In this document: piece by piece, positions 34,182 to 42,438 of the stretch
Position numbering within the stretch: the stretch's first letter is position 1
Layout of the letters: every line of letters begins with the position of its first letter
Assembly: GCF_014204515.1 (NCBI RefSeq)
Contig: NZ_JACHLI010000018.1
Coordinates: 62,001 to 126,000 of the forward strand
Length of the DNA stretch: 64,000 bases
Direction of reading: 5' to 3'
From: Pseudomonas nitroreducens
GTDB lineage: Bacteria > Pseudomonadota > Gammaproteobacteria > Pseudomonadales > Pseudomonadaceae
Position numbers and translations under genes: made by a program
Notes under the pieces: model-generated
The model's database searches: none
Told to the model about the DNA's origin: nothing
The model's input: only the letters and a program-made list of their open reading frames with translations

Positions 34182-35342
34182 ATGTCAGACGAGTCTGGAT
34201 TTGACGACAAGACAGAACAGGCGACACCGCGACGGTTAGAGAAGGCCCGCGAAGAAGGTCAGATTGCCCGCTCCCGCGAACTCACGACCTTCCTGATGCT
34301 TCTCGCAGGCACGCTGGTGATTTGGTTCTCCGGCAGTTGGATCGCCCAGAAGTTGGCCGAGGCCATCCGCCTGGGTATGAGTTTCAGCCGGGAAAGGGCA
34401 CTCGACCCCAAGGTTGCCGGCGAGTATTTCCTGATGATCGGCACCACCGGTCTGATGGCCTTGGCCCCAGTTCTGGCGTGCCTGGCTGCGGTTGCCATCC
34501 TGGCCCCGGCTGCGCTGGGTGGCTGGCTGTTCACCCCGAAGAACCTCATGCCGAAGTTCAGCCGGCTTAACCCCGGTGCCGGCATTAAGCGAATGTTCTC
34601 TGCGAACGCGTTGACTGAGCTCGTCAAAGCCTTCGCCAAAGCCGGGCTTGTAGGGCTTGTGGCCACGCTGTACGTGCGCTCCAACCTCGAGCATCTTTCA
34701 GGGATTAGCCAGCTACCGCTGGAGGAAGCGATTGCGCAGGGCCTGGCCATGGTTGGTAAGGCCTGCCTGTGCATCGTCGCCTCTCTAATTGTGGTTGTCA
34801 TGATTGATGTCCCGTACCAGCTCATCTCCTTCGGTAACAAGATGAAGATGACCAAGCAGGAGGTGAAGGACGAATTCAAGGAGCAGGAGGGCGACCCGAG
34901 GCTCAAGGGCAAGCGTCGCGCCATTCAGGCTCAGATGTCCCGCTCCAGGATGATGAGCGCCGTTCCCAAGGCTAACATCGTGATCACCAACCCGACGCAT
35001 TTCTCGGTGGCACTGCTCTACGAGGATAACGGGGTAGGGGCGCCAACAGTTGTCGCCAAAGGCGTAGACGAAGTGGCCATGAAGATTCGGGAGCTGGCGC
35101 GCGAGCACGACGTGCCAATCATGGAGTCGCCGGAACTTGCGCGTGCGCTCTACTGGAACGTGGAAATCGATGACGAGATCCCGGCGACCCTATACTCCGC
35201 AGTGGCTGAGCTGCTGGCCTACATCTACAAGCTGAAGCTCTTCATGCGTGGTGAAGTAGAGTTCCCGGTGATGCCGACAAACCTGCCGGTGCCGGCCGGA
35301 ATGGATCAGAAACCCAACCGCAAGAGACCAAACCGTAGATGA
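34182..35342 (+). CDS. flhB: Flagellar export switch protein FlhB
   Basis: 386 residues. Start MSDESGFDDKTEQATPRRLEKAREEGQIARSREL is canonical. Four TM helices precede the autocleavage motif NPTH (270-273). It switches export specificity when FliK signals hook completion. The C-terminal tail is basic and Pro-rich. Confidence 0.97.
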   Translation: MSDESGFDDKTEQATPRRLEKAREEGQIARSRELTTFLMLLAGTLVIWFSGSWIAQKLAEAIRLGMSFSRERALDPKVAGEYFLMIGTTGLMALAPVLACLAAVAILAPAALGGWLFTPKNLMPKFSRLNPGAGIKRMFSANALTELVKAFAKAGLVGLVATLYVRSNLEHLSGISQLPLEEAIAQGLAMVGKACLCIVASLIVVVMIDVPYQLISFGNKMKMTKQEVKDEFKEQEGDPRLKGKRRAIQAQMSRSRMMSAVPKANIVITNPTHFSVALLYEDNGVGAPTVVAKGVDEVAMKIRELAREHDVPIMESPELARALYWNVEIDDEIPATLYSAVAELLAYIYKLKLFMRGEVEFPVMPTNLPVPAGMDQKPNRKRPNRR

Positions 35343-35599
35343 GCGTGACCGACAAGGGTGCCGTAGAGCCCCAGGCTGATGAATTCAGCATCAGCAACAT
35401 GGCCAAGAGCCTGATGCCCTTGGCAAGCCTGATTGTGTTCGCTTCGCTGATCGCCGGGGGCTTACTGGCCGCTGGGGTGATGGCGATTCTCATGCTGTGC
35501 CTTCTAATCACATCGGCGCTGATTCGGTTCGGCTTCAGGTTGAGGCGGAAGCTCAAGCAACGCAAAGCTGCAAAAAACTCTACTGATGCACTGCAATGA
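35339..35599 (+). CDS. Small membrane protein after flhB
   Basis: 86 residues overlapping flhB by 4 nt. Two hydrophobic stretches (about 26-45 and 46-62), then a basic tail. No known flagellar protein. Overlap with flhB suggests co-translation, perhaps with a role in export-gate assembly. Confidence 0.68.
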   Translation: MSVTDKGAVEPQADEFSISNMAKSLMPLASLIVFASLIAGGLLAAGVMAILMLCLLITSALIRFGFRLRRKLKQRKAAKNSTDALQ

Positions 35600-35667
35600 A
35601 GCTCCTTTATTGATAAATTGCACTGGTGTCGATAATTCATGCTTCCGTCCAGTGATCAGGGGTAGTT

Positions 35668-35889
35668 ATGTCTGAGAAGAACCTCAAACCGGCCCAGAAG
35701 GGCCTGCTCACGGTGTTGATCTGCGCCATCATCGGCACCGTGTGGGCGGCCCAGGACTTTGGCGGACTCCGCCTGGCCCTAATCGTCTGCGCCATTGTCG
35801 CGTTGGTGTTTTCGGTCTACCACTTCGGCAACAAGTACAACGAGCGTGTTCGCGCTCGTTCCCGTGCTGAGGCTGAGCGTCAGTTGTAA
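35668..35889 (+). CDS. Small two-TM membrane protein before flhA
   Basis: 73 residues with a GGGG ribosome binding site. Two TM helices (about 11-27 and 34-52) and an Arg-rich C-terminus. Unrecognised. A perfect hairpin at 35951-35974 separates it from flhA. Confidence 0.7.
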   Translation: MSEKNLKPAQKGLLTVLICAIIGTVWAAQDFGGLRLALIVCAIVALVFSVYHFGNKYNERVRARSRAEAERQL

Positions 35890-35950
35890 GCCGTGCAGTC
35901 GATACGCCTTGAAAGCTGATCGCGGCCTCCGGGCCTAGCAACACCTAAGC

Positions 35951-35974
35951 AAGCGCTACCACTCGGTAGCGCTT
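35951..35974 (+). other. Perfect hairpin before flhA
   Basis: AAGCGCTACC, ACTC loop, GGTAGCGCTT: ten perfect base pairs ending 16 bp before the flhA ATG. There is no T-run, and it is close to the ribosome binding site (GGAA). It could be a terminator of low strength or a translational control element. Confidence 0.55.
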
Positions 35975-35990
35975 CTGATTGGAACCCCTG

Positions 35991-38075
35991 ATGAACGCAC
36001 TCCGTCAAAAACTGGAACAGATGGGCCTGGGCGGCGTAAGCCCCATGTCCTTGGCCGGCCCGGTGCTGGTCTTGCTGATCCTCGCGATGATGATCATCCC
36101 GCTGCCGCCGCTGGCGCTGGACATGCTCTTCACGTTCAACATCGCCATTTCCATCTTCGTGATCATGACTGTCATCTACACGAAGAAGCCGCTTGAGTTC
36201 AGCTCATTCCCGGCCATCCTGCTTTTCACCACACTGCTGCGCCTGTCCTTGAACGTGGCGTCGACCCGCGTGGTACTGGTGCATGGCCACGAAGGGCCCC
36301 ACGCCGCCGGCAAGGTAATCGAGGCATTCGGCGAGTTCCTGGTAGGGGGCAACTACGCTGTCGGTATTGCAGTGTTTGCGATCCTGGTCGTCATCAACTT
36401 CATGGTGATCACCAAGGGTGCCGGCCGAATCGCTGAGGTAGCGGCTCGCTTCACCCTGGACGCAATGCCTGGCAAACAGATGGCCATCGATGCCGATCTG
36501 AACTCGGGGATGATCAACGAAGAAGAGGCCCGTCGCCGACGCAAGGAAGTGGCACAAGAATCCGATTTCAACGGTGCAATGGACGGTGCGAGCAAGTTCG
36601 TTCGCGGCGATGCCGTCGCCGGCATCCTGATCATGGTCATCAACATCCTGGTGGGCCTGTTTATCGGTGTTCTGCAGCATGACCTGTCCTTTGGTGACGC
36701 CGCACGCACATACACCGTGCTGACCATCGGCGACGGCCTTGTCGCACAGATCCCAGCTTTGGTGATCTCCATTGCCGCCGGCTTGATCGTCTCTAGGGTG
36801 AATACCGGCGAGGACGTGAACAAGCAGGTGCTTGGCCAGATGTTCTCGAAGCCCGTTGTGATCTACATCGTGGCCGGCGTAATGGGGCTGCTAGGCATTG
36901 TTCCTGGGATGCCGCACTTGTCCTTCCTGACCATCGCTGTACTGATTACCGGCTTGGGATACTGGATCAACAAGAAGCAGGAAGAGGCCATCATTGCACA
37001 GGGTGACCAGCACCAGGTTATGGAGGCAGTTAGAGAGACTGCCGATGCCAGCTGGAATGACGTGCAGTTCACCGACGAGCTCTCGCTGGAGGTCGGACAC
37101 CGCCTGATCACTCTTGTGGACAAGCGGCAAGACGGCTCTCTGCTGTCCAGGGTCAAGAACATCCGCATGACGTTTGCCCGTGACCTAGGCTTCCTGCCGC
37201 CGGAAGTTCACATCAAGGACAATCTGGAGCTTCAGCCTGACACCTATGTGATCAGCATGAAGGGGGTCGAGATCGGGCGCGGGCAGATTTTCCCTGGCGA
37301 CTGGATGGCAATCGATAACGGTGAACTTCTCGGGACAATCGAGGGTGTTCCGACTCTTGAGCCAACCTTTGGGCTGAATGCCGTCTGGATATCTGAGGAG
37401 AAAATTGATCAGGCCCAGGTGTTTGGCTACACGACGGTTGACGCGAGCACCGTAGCCGCTACACACCTGAACCACCTCATGCGCACCCATGCTCAAGGGC
37501 TCCTGGGGCGTTCGGAAGTTCAGCAGCTCATGAAAAAGCTCGCCGACGAGAACGCCCAACTGGTCGAAGACGTTGTACCCAAACACCTGACGTCGACACA
37601 GCTTCAGCGAATCCTGCAGGCGCTCCTGGAAGAGGACGTTTCGATCAAGGATCTGCGCACGATCTTCGAGACGCTGGCTGAGCATGCCCCAGATCACGTC
37701 AACGATCATCAGGGACTGGTGGCCCTGGTACGAGTGGCCTTGGGTCGGGCGATCACCTTCCAGGCCTTCGGCCCTGTGTCAGTGCTCAAATTTGCAGGTC
37801 TCGACCCAAGCCTCGAAACCATGCTCGAACAGGCGATTCCCAACGGCGCATTTGCACCGAATATTGCGCAGATTCTGATCGATGGGGTAGGCAGGTCGAT
37901 TGCTGAGATGGATGCACTCGGCCTGCCTCATGTCGTTGTTACCACGGAGCCGATTCGCCCAATGCTCTCAGAGTACCTGCGTCGTAAGTACCGCCACCTT
38001 TTCGTGCTGTCGTACCAGGAAATTCCCCGCGATAGCAGCTACCAACTCGTCAGTACCATCAGAGGCATCAACTAA
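35991..38075 (+). CDS. flhA: Flagellar export protein FlhA
   Basis: 694 residues from ATG 35991 (a TTG four codons earlier is less likely). About eight TM helices in the first 330 residues, the FHIPEP-region-like motif GNYAVGIAVFAILVVINFMVITKGAGRIAEVAARFTLDAMPGKQMAIDADL, and a cytoplasmic receptor domain. It is the export gate engine. The flhF start follows directly. Confidence 0.97.
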   Translation: MNALRQKLEQMGLGGVSPMSLAGPVLVLLILAMMIIPLPPLALDMLFTFNIAISIFVIMTVIYTKKPLEFSSFPAILLFTTLLRLSLNVASTRVVLVHGHEGPHAAGKVIEAFGEFLVGGNYAVGIAVFAILVVINFMVITKGAGRIAEVAARFTLDAMPGKQMAIDADLNSGMINEEEARRRRKEVAQESDFNGAMDGASKFVRGDAVAGILIMVINILVGLFIGVLQHDLSFGDAARTYTVLTIGDGLVAQIPALVISIAAGLIVSRVNTGEDVNKQVLGQMFSKPVVIYIVAGVMGLLGIVPGMPHLSFLTIAVLITGLGYWINKKQEEAIIAQGDQHQVMEAVRETADASWNDVQFTDELSLEVGHRLITLVDKRQDGSLLSRVKNIRMTFARDLGFLPPEVHIKDNLELQPDTYVISMKGVEIGRGQIFPGDWMAIDNGELLGTIEGVPTLEPTFGLNAVWISEEKIDQAQVFGYTTVDASTVAATHLNHLMRTHAQGLLGRSEVQQLMKKLADENAQLVEDVVPKHLTSTQLQRILQALLEEDVSIKDLRTIFETLAEHAPDHVNDHQGLVALVRVALGRAITFQAFGPVSVLKFAGLDPSLETMLEQAIPNGAFAPNIAQILIDGVGRSIAEMDALGLPHVVVTTEPIRPMLSEYLRRKYRHLFVLSYQEIPRDSSYQLVSTIRGIN

Positions 38076-39857
38076 ATGACCCAAGTTCGCAGGTTTACTG
38101 GGGCCACCCCGAACGACGCCAACAAAGCAGCAGAAGCCGAGATGGGACTCGATCCTGTCATCATGAACCAGAAACGGTTGCCAGATGGCGGTTATGAGGT
38201 CTATGTCATGACGCGCGCTGATTTCGAAATGATGCAGAAGGGTGCTGAAATCGCACCGAAGGGTATGTTCGACGCACCGCAGGTGCCTGTAGAGGCAACT
38301 ACCGAAGACGCGCCTGTTGCACTTGCTGCACCTGCCGAAGTACCTAATATCTTCGAAGCCCTCGACAAGGTGCCTGTCGTCGAGTTGGATGACTACATGA
38401 CACGTCGCCTGGTGCAAGACGGCCAGCGTCTGGAGGAAAGTCAGCAGGTGCTCGTGGAAGCTGTTGCTGAAGCCCCGGTCGCCGAGGCCGAGGTTTTGGA
38501 GGCTGTTGAGGTAGTAACCGACGAAGTAGCGTCCATGACCAATGATATGCGCTTCGACCAGGACATCATGAAATCCCAAGCTATCTGCGATTGGACTGTG
38601 CGTTCGCTGGCCGACATGCAGAGCATGCACGACATCATCCGCCGGCAGCTCCTGCCGCGCGTTGCGGAAAGCTCGATCTTCGCCGATGCCCATCGCCATC
38701 TGACGGCTGTCGGCATCGCACCGGCGATGATCCCGTCTCTGATCGACAACCTGCCTGATCGCATGATGACCGGACTGGCCAAGCCCGATGAGTTCCGTCA
38801 GTGGCTGATCAACGCCGTCGCGGACAAGCTGCCTGTAATGGCCTCCAGTGAAATCTGGTCTGATCAGCGCAAGGTCATTGCCTTTGTCGGCAGCCCCGGC
38901 GTTGGTAAGAGTTCGACCGTGGCCAAGCTGGCTTCGCGTTTTGCCCTCAAGAACTCGGTATCCGAAGTGGTCGTGATCACGCTGGACTCCAGCAACCATG
39001 ACTTGCTGAAGAACCAGTGCGAGCTTCTGGGTGTCGACTTCACCATCGTTGAAGAGCATCAGAGCCTGGCGGAGCGCCTGGCCAAGCTCTCGCACAAGAG
39101 ACTGGTGCTGATCGATACCGTCGGCCTGGGTTACAGGGACAAGCGCCTGGCGGCCGGCTTCAGCCGTCTGACCATGAAGGGCGAAAAGGTTACGCCCGTT
39201 CTGGTGATGAGCGCCGACCAGGATGTGGCCGCGCTGAATGCCATGGTTTCCGCATATTCCAAGGCGGCAGCCTTCGCCGGAACTTCGATTCAGGACTGCA
39301 TGATTACCAAGCTCGACCAGGCCGTGAAGCTCGGTGGGATGCTGAGCGCGATCTCTGGCAGCCACATGAGACTGAGCTACCAGTCCGGCGGCCGCGACGT
39401 GATGGACGACTTCGAAAAGTCCATGGCGGCCGAGTTGGTCAATGCAGCATTCGACCTGGTGGATGATGAACTGGAGATCAAACCGATCTTCGGCCAGGAT
39501 GAGCGTGGCCAGCGCTTCGAAGCTCTGCGGTCGTCCATCATGGACAACATCGGCAACATGATCGAGGAGCTGACCCAGGTTCGTCGAGAGATGCGCAACG
39601 CCGGCTATGAGATGTCGACGCGCCTGGTTACCGGTTCCCAGAAGACCAGGATCGCAGAGCCTGTGGCTGAGACCATCACTGTTCAGGCCAGGTCGGACGT
39701 CGACGGTCGCCGTGGTCAGCTGATGTGGTGCGTCAACGATGCTGACGTCACCCTGAAGTCGAACCTGCTCGCAATTCCTGGGAAATTGTCACAAGGCCTG
39801 GGCCACGTCGTGCTGGCAGAGAGCGTTGAAGGAGAGGGCGCACTACGCCTCAAGTAA
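38076..39857 (+). CDS. flhF: SRP-type GTPase FlhF, long form
   Basis: 593 residues. The N-terminal FlhF motif (MTQVRRFTGATPNDANKAAEAEMG, then VIMNQKRL) is followed by an acidic Ala/Val/Glu linker (about 60-155), then the SRP-type GTPase with GSPGVGKS at 272-279 and DTVGLGYRD. A C-terminal extension of about 90 residues follows. It is longer than typical FlhF (about 400-480). FlhF positions flagella; its partner FlhG is not found here, where fliA follows instead. Confidence 0.92.
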   Translation: MTQVRRFTGATPNDANKAAEAEMGLDPVIMNQKRLPDGGYEVYVMTRADFEMMQKGAEIAPKGMFDAPQVPVEATTEDAPVALAAPAEVPNIFEALDKVPVVELDDYMTRRLVQDGQRLEESQQVLVEAVAEAPVAEAEVLEAVEVVTDEVASMTNDMRFDQDIMKSQAICDWTVRSLADMQSMHDIIRRQLLPRVAESSIFADAHRHLTAVGIAPAMIPSLIDNLPDRMMTGLAKPDEFRQWLINAVADKLPVMASSEIWSDQRKVIAFVGSPGVGKSSTVAKLASRFALKNSVSEVVVITLDSSNHDLLKNQCELLGVDFTIVEEHQSLAERLAKLSHKRLVLIDTVGLGYRDKRLAAGFSRLTMKGEKVTPVLVMSADQDVAALNAMVSAYSKAAAFAGTSIQDCMITKLDQAVKLGGMLSAISGSHMRLSYQSGGRDVMDDFEKSMAAELVNAAFDLVDDELEIKPIFGQDERGQRFEALRSSIMDNIGNMIEELTQVRREMRNAGYEMSTRLVTGSQKTRIAEPVAETITVQARSDVDGRRGQLMWCVNDADVTLKSNLLAIPGKLSQGLGHVVLAESVEGEGALRLK

Positions 39858-39886
39858 TACTCGCCTAAGTTCCTTGTTTCACCTGG

Positions 39887-39920
39887 CAGGCCTATATCTC
39901 GATATAGGCCTGTTTACATT
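39887..39920 (+). terminator. Terminator between flhF and fliA
   Basis: Almost perfect palindrome: CAGGCCTATATC and GATATAGGCCTG around 2 nt, followed by TTTACATTT. It probably ends the flhF transcript, leaving fliA with its own promoter, which I could not define. Confidence 0.75.
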
Positions 39921-39989
39921 TGCTTATCCATCAATTGGCTTTCTCGCTCCGCGATAGAATGTCCTGATTCCGGAGGAACGAGCGCTTTG

Positions 39990-40685
39990 ATGTATAACGC
40001 CCAGGGTAAAATCAAGCCGGTCAACATGATTGAACAGTACCGCCCACTGGTAAAGCTCCAGGCCGTACTTGTCAAAAACCAACTCCCTGATCATGTTGAT
40101 CTGGAAGACTTGATCCAGGCTGGGATGATTGGCCTGATCGATGCGGTAGAGAAGTACCAGCCCTCCACTGGAGTTGCGTTCGAGCATTACGCTAAGCCTC
40201 GCATTCGCGGCGCCATCTTCGATGACGTCCGCAGCAATGACCCAATCGCTCGACACGTGCGTGATGTCGGCAAGAAGATCGAGCGTGCACGTCAGACCCT
40301 TCAGATTCGTCTAGGGCGCGCACCTGATGCTCGTGAGCTGGCTGAGCAGGCCGGGATTCCGATGGAGGAGTACCAGCAAGCGGTATCGCATTTGAACGCT
40401 GGCAACCTGATTTCACTGGATGAGATCGGTGTCGACCAGCTCGATGTCGAGACCTCTAATCACACACAGTCCCCGCTTGAAGACCTGGTACAGGATCGGA
40501 ATCGCCAACTTGTTATGGAAGCAGTTGGCAAGCTGTCAAAAAGAGAGCAGGAGGTAGTAACTCTCTACTATGTAGAGGAACTTTCCTTCCGGGATATCGG
40601 CCTTGTTATGAAGGTTTCTGAGTCCAGAATCTGCCAGATTCATGGGCAAATCATGAAGCAACTCCGAGACTCAATTCCGCACTAA
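39990..40685 (+). CDS. fliA: Flagellar sigma factor FliA (sigma-28)
   Basis: 231 residues from ATG 39990; GGAGGA lies upstream. Region 2 (VDLEDLIQAGMIGLIDAVEKYQ, FEHYAKPRIRGAIFDDVR) and region 4 (KLSKREQEVVTLYYVEELSFRDIGLVMKVSESRICQIH) are both intact. It should read the sigma-28-type promoters at flgK, fliD, motA and fliC. No FlgM anti-sigma factor is in the window. Confidence 0.97.
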   Translation: MYNAQGKIKPVNMIEQYRPLVKLQAVLVKNQLPDHVDLEDLIQAGMIGLIDAVEKYQPSTGVAFEHYAKPRIRGAIFDDVRSNDPIARHVRDVGKKIERARQTLQIRLGRAPDARELAEQAGIPMEEYQQAVSHLNAGNLISLDEIGVDQLDVETSNHTQSPLEDLVQDRNRQLVMEAVGKLSKREQEVVTLYYVEELSFRDIGLVMKVSESRICQIHGQIMKQLRDSIPH

Positions 40686-40718
40686 AGCGCGCTCTCGAAA
40701 ATATTTTCAAAAAAACGC

Positions 40719-40746
40719 TAAAGGTTCTGAAAAAAATCTCCGATTG
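40719..40746 (+). promoter_or_regulatory. FliA (sigma-28) type promoter for fliC
   Basis: TAAA at 40719-40722, 16 nt, then TCCGATTG at 40739-40746. It deviates at one position of the -10 core but keeps the geometry. It lies 77 bp before fliC. Confidence 0.78.
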
Positions 40747-40823
40747 GTTAGTCAGCGGCGAGACAAAGACTGAATAAGTCGAGAATCAAGCCGGTAATTC
40801 AACTCAACAGGGGAACCTGACAG

Positions 40824-41642
40824 ATGTCCGTCATCAACACCAACATGTCCTCGCTGATCGCCCAGCGCAACCTGAACAACTCGAGCTCCGCTCAAAGCAC
40901 CGCCATGGAGCGTCTGTCCAGCGGCCTGCGCATCAACAGCGCCAAAGACGACGCCGCCGGTCAGGCGATCTCCAACCGCATGACCGCCCAGGTTCGCGGC
41001 ATGGCCCAGGCCTCCCGCAACGCCAACGACGGTGTCTCCCTGGCTCAGACCATGGAAGGCGGCCTGCAGCGCATCAACGACAACCTGCAGCGTATGCGTG
41101 AGCTGAGCGTACAGGCAGCTTCCGACACCAACACCGCTGCCGACCGCACCTCGATCCAGAACGAGATCGACGAGCGCGCCCTCGAGATCACCCGTATCGC
41201 CGAGAACACCAGCTTCAACGGCACGAACCTGCTCAACACCGTCGCCAGCCTGGCGATCCAAGTCGGCGCCGGCACCTCCGCTGACAACCAGATCACTCTG
41301 GACACCGTGAAGGTCGATGCCACCACCCTGGCCGTCAACGCCCTGGACGTCTCCACCGCTGCCGGCGCAAAGGCCTCGATCACCTCGCTCGACGCCGCCA
41401 TCGACACCGTCAACAGCACCACGTCCGACCTGGGCGCCAAGCTGAACCGCTTCGACAGCGTGATCGCCAACCTGTCGACCTCGGAAACCAACCTGACTGC
41501 CGCTCGCAGCCGCATCCAGGACGCCGACTACGCGGTCGAAGTGGGCAACATGACCCGCGCCCAGATCCTGCAACAAGCTGGTACCTCGGTTCTGTCCCAG
41601 GCCAACCAGTCCACCCAGAACGTCCTCAAGCTCCTGCAGTAA
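40824..41642 (+). CDS. fliC: Flagellin FliC, minimal form
   Basis: 272 residues. The N-terminal D0/D1 (MSVINTNMSSLIAQRNLN, then RLSSGLRINSAKDDAAGQAISNRM) and C-terminal D0/D1 (ARSRIQDADYAVEVGNMTRAQILQQAGTSVLSQANQ, ending VLKLLQ) are canonical. Almost no exposed D2/D3 domain is left, giving a thin, minimal filament. Strong codon bias suggests high expression. Confidence 0.98.
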   Translation: MSVINTNMSSLIAQRNLNNSSSAQSTAMERLSSGLRINSAKDDAAGQAISNRMTAQVRGMAQASRNANDGVSLAQTMEGGLQRINDNLQRMRELSVQAASDTNTAADRTSIQNEIDERALEITRIAENTSFNGTNLLNTVASLAIQVGAGTSADNQITLDTVKVDATTLAVNALDVSTAAGAKASITSLDAAIDTVNSTTSDLGAKLNRFDSVIANLSTSETNLTAARSRIQDADYAVEVGNMTRAQILQQAGTSVLSQANQSTQNVLKLLQ

Positions 41643-41651
41643 TGCCGGCGC

Positions 41652-41716
41652 CCGGAGCGGGGGAACCCCTCGCTCCGGCAGGACAAAAAGGCGCCCGCTG
41701 GGCGCCTTTTTCTTTG
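41652..41716 (+). terminator. Tandem hairpins and terminator after fliC
   Basis: First a long hairpin (CCGGAGCG/CGCTCCGG with inner GGGG/CCCC, 41652-41678), then a terminator AAAAAGGCGCCC, GCT, GGGCGCCTTTTT at 41685-41711. The first may protect the 3' end of an abundant mRNA. Confidence 0.93.
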
Positions 41717-41719
41717 CCT

Positions 41720-41738
41720 GCAATTTTGTATTAATTGA
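41720..41738. promoter_or_regulatory. 19-bp inverted repeat, CAAT-N9-ATTG family (site 8)
   Basis: GCAATTTTGTATTAATTGA, 70 bp before the lipoprotein gene at 41808 and just after the fliC terminator. Probably part of the lipoprotein promoter region. Confidence 0.5.
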
Positions 41739-41807
41739 CTGGGTTTTCGCTCATTTCGGATAGTGGAGGTAGGACATCTCACCTAACACACCAGCAGGAA
41801 ATCGACG

Positions 41808-42308
41808 ATGAAAACCGCCTTGAAGGTGCTCTTCTCCATGCTCATGGCTTGGATGATCACCGGCTGTGCCTCCATCATGAGCGGCGGCACCGCGCCTGTA
41901 TCCCTACGTTCAACCCCGGCCGGCGCGAGCTACGTAGTGACAGATGCCAAAGGAACCGTGCTTCAGCAGGGCGTGGCCCCTGCGATCATCTCCCTCAAGA
42001 CCAGCACGGGTTATTTCGACGAGGCCAGCTACCAGGTCAGATTTTCGCTACCTGGTCACGAAGACCGGGTTGTGCCACTTCGAGCCAGCCTCAATGGTTG
42101 GTACTGGGGCAATATCCTAGCCGGTGGCCTGATCGGCATGTTGATCGTTGATCCCCTGACAGGGGCTATGTACAAGCTTCCCGCTACGGTGACTGCAGAC
42201 CTGCCGGAGGCGGACGTCAACATCGCGCGCGGCAGCGGCGACCTGATGATCGTCTCCCTGAACAACCTCCCTGAGTCTGTTCGAAGCCAGCTGATCCGGG
42301 TCGAATGA
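41808..42308 (+). CDS. Predicted lipoprotein
   Basis: 166 residues with lipobox ITGC (Cys20). The mature domain contains the block LNGWYWGNILAGGLIGMLIVDPLTGAMYKL, seen in a widespread family of small bacterial lipoproteins of unknown function. Its own terminator and the palindrome upstream suggest a monocistronic gene unrelated to the flagellum. Confidence 0.83.
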   Translation: MKTALKVLFSMLMAWMITGCASIMSGGTAPVSLRSTPAGASYVVTDAKGTVLQQGVAPAIISLKTSTGYFDEASYQVRFSLPGHEDRVVPLRASLNGWYWGNILAGGLIGMLIVDPLTGAMYKLPATVTADLPEADVNIARGSGDLMIVSLNNLPESVRSQLIRVE

Positions 42309-42324
42309 CGCCCACGCTGAACAG

Positions 42325-42352
42325 AACGCACCTTCGGGTGCGTTTCTTTTTA
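42325..42352 (+). terminator. Intrinsic terminator after the lipoprotein
   Basis: AACGCACC, TTCG loop, GGTGCGTT, then TCTTTTT. Confidence 0.92.
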
Positions 42353-42438
42353 CGGGGTATTGCAGGGAAGAGGCTGGTGGTAAAGTTAGCGAGCTGTAAA
42401 GGAAACGGCAGGCCCGCTTAAGGCGGTCTTCTCATCCA

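Noticed and set aside
35600..35640. A tenth CAAT-N9-ATTG site at AAATTGC near 35612
   Set aside because: Only the right half is present; the left arm (TCCTT) does not match.
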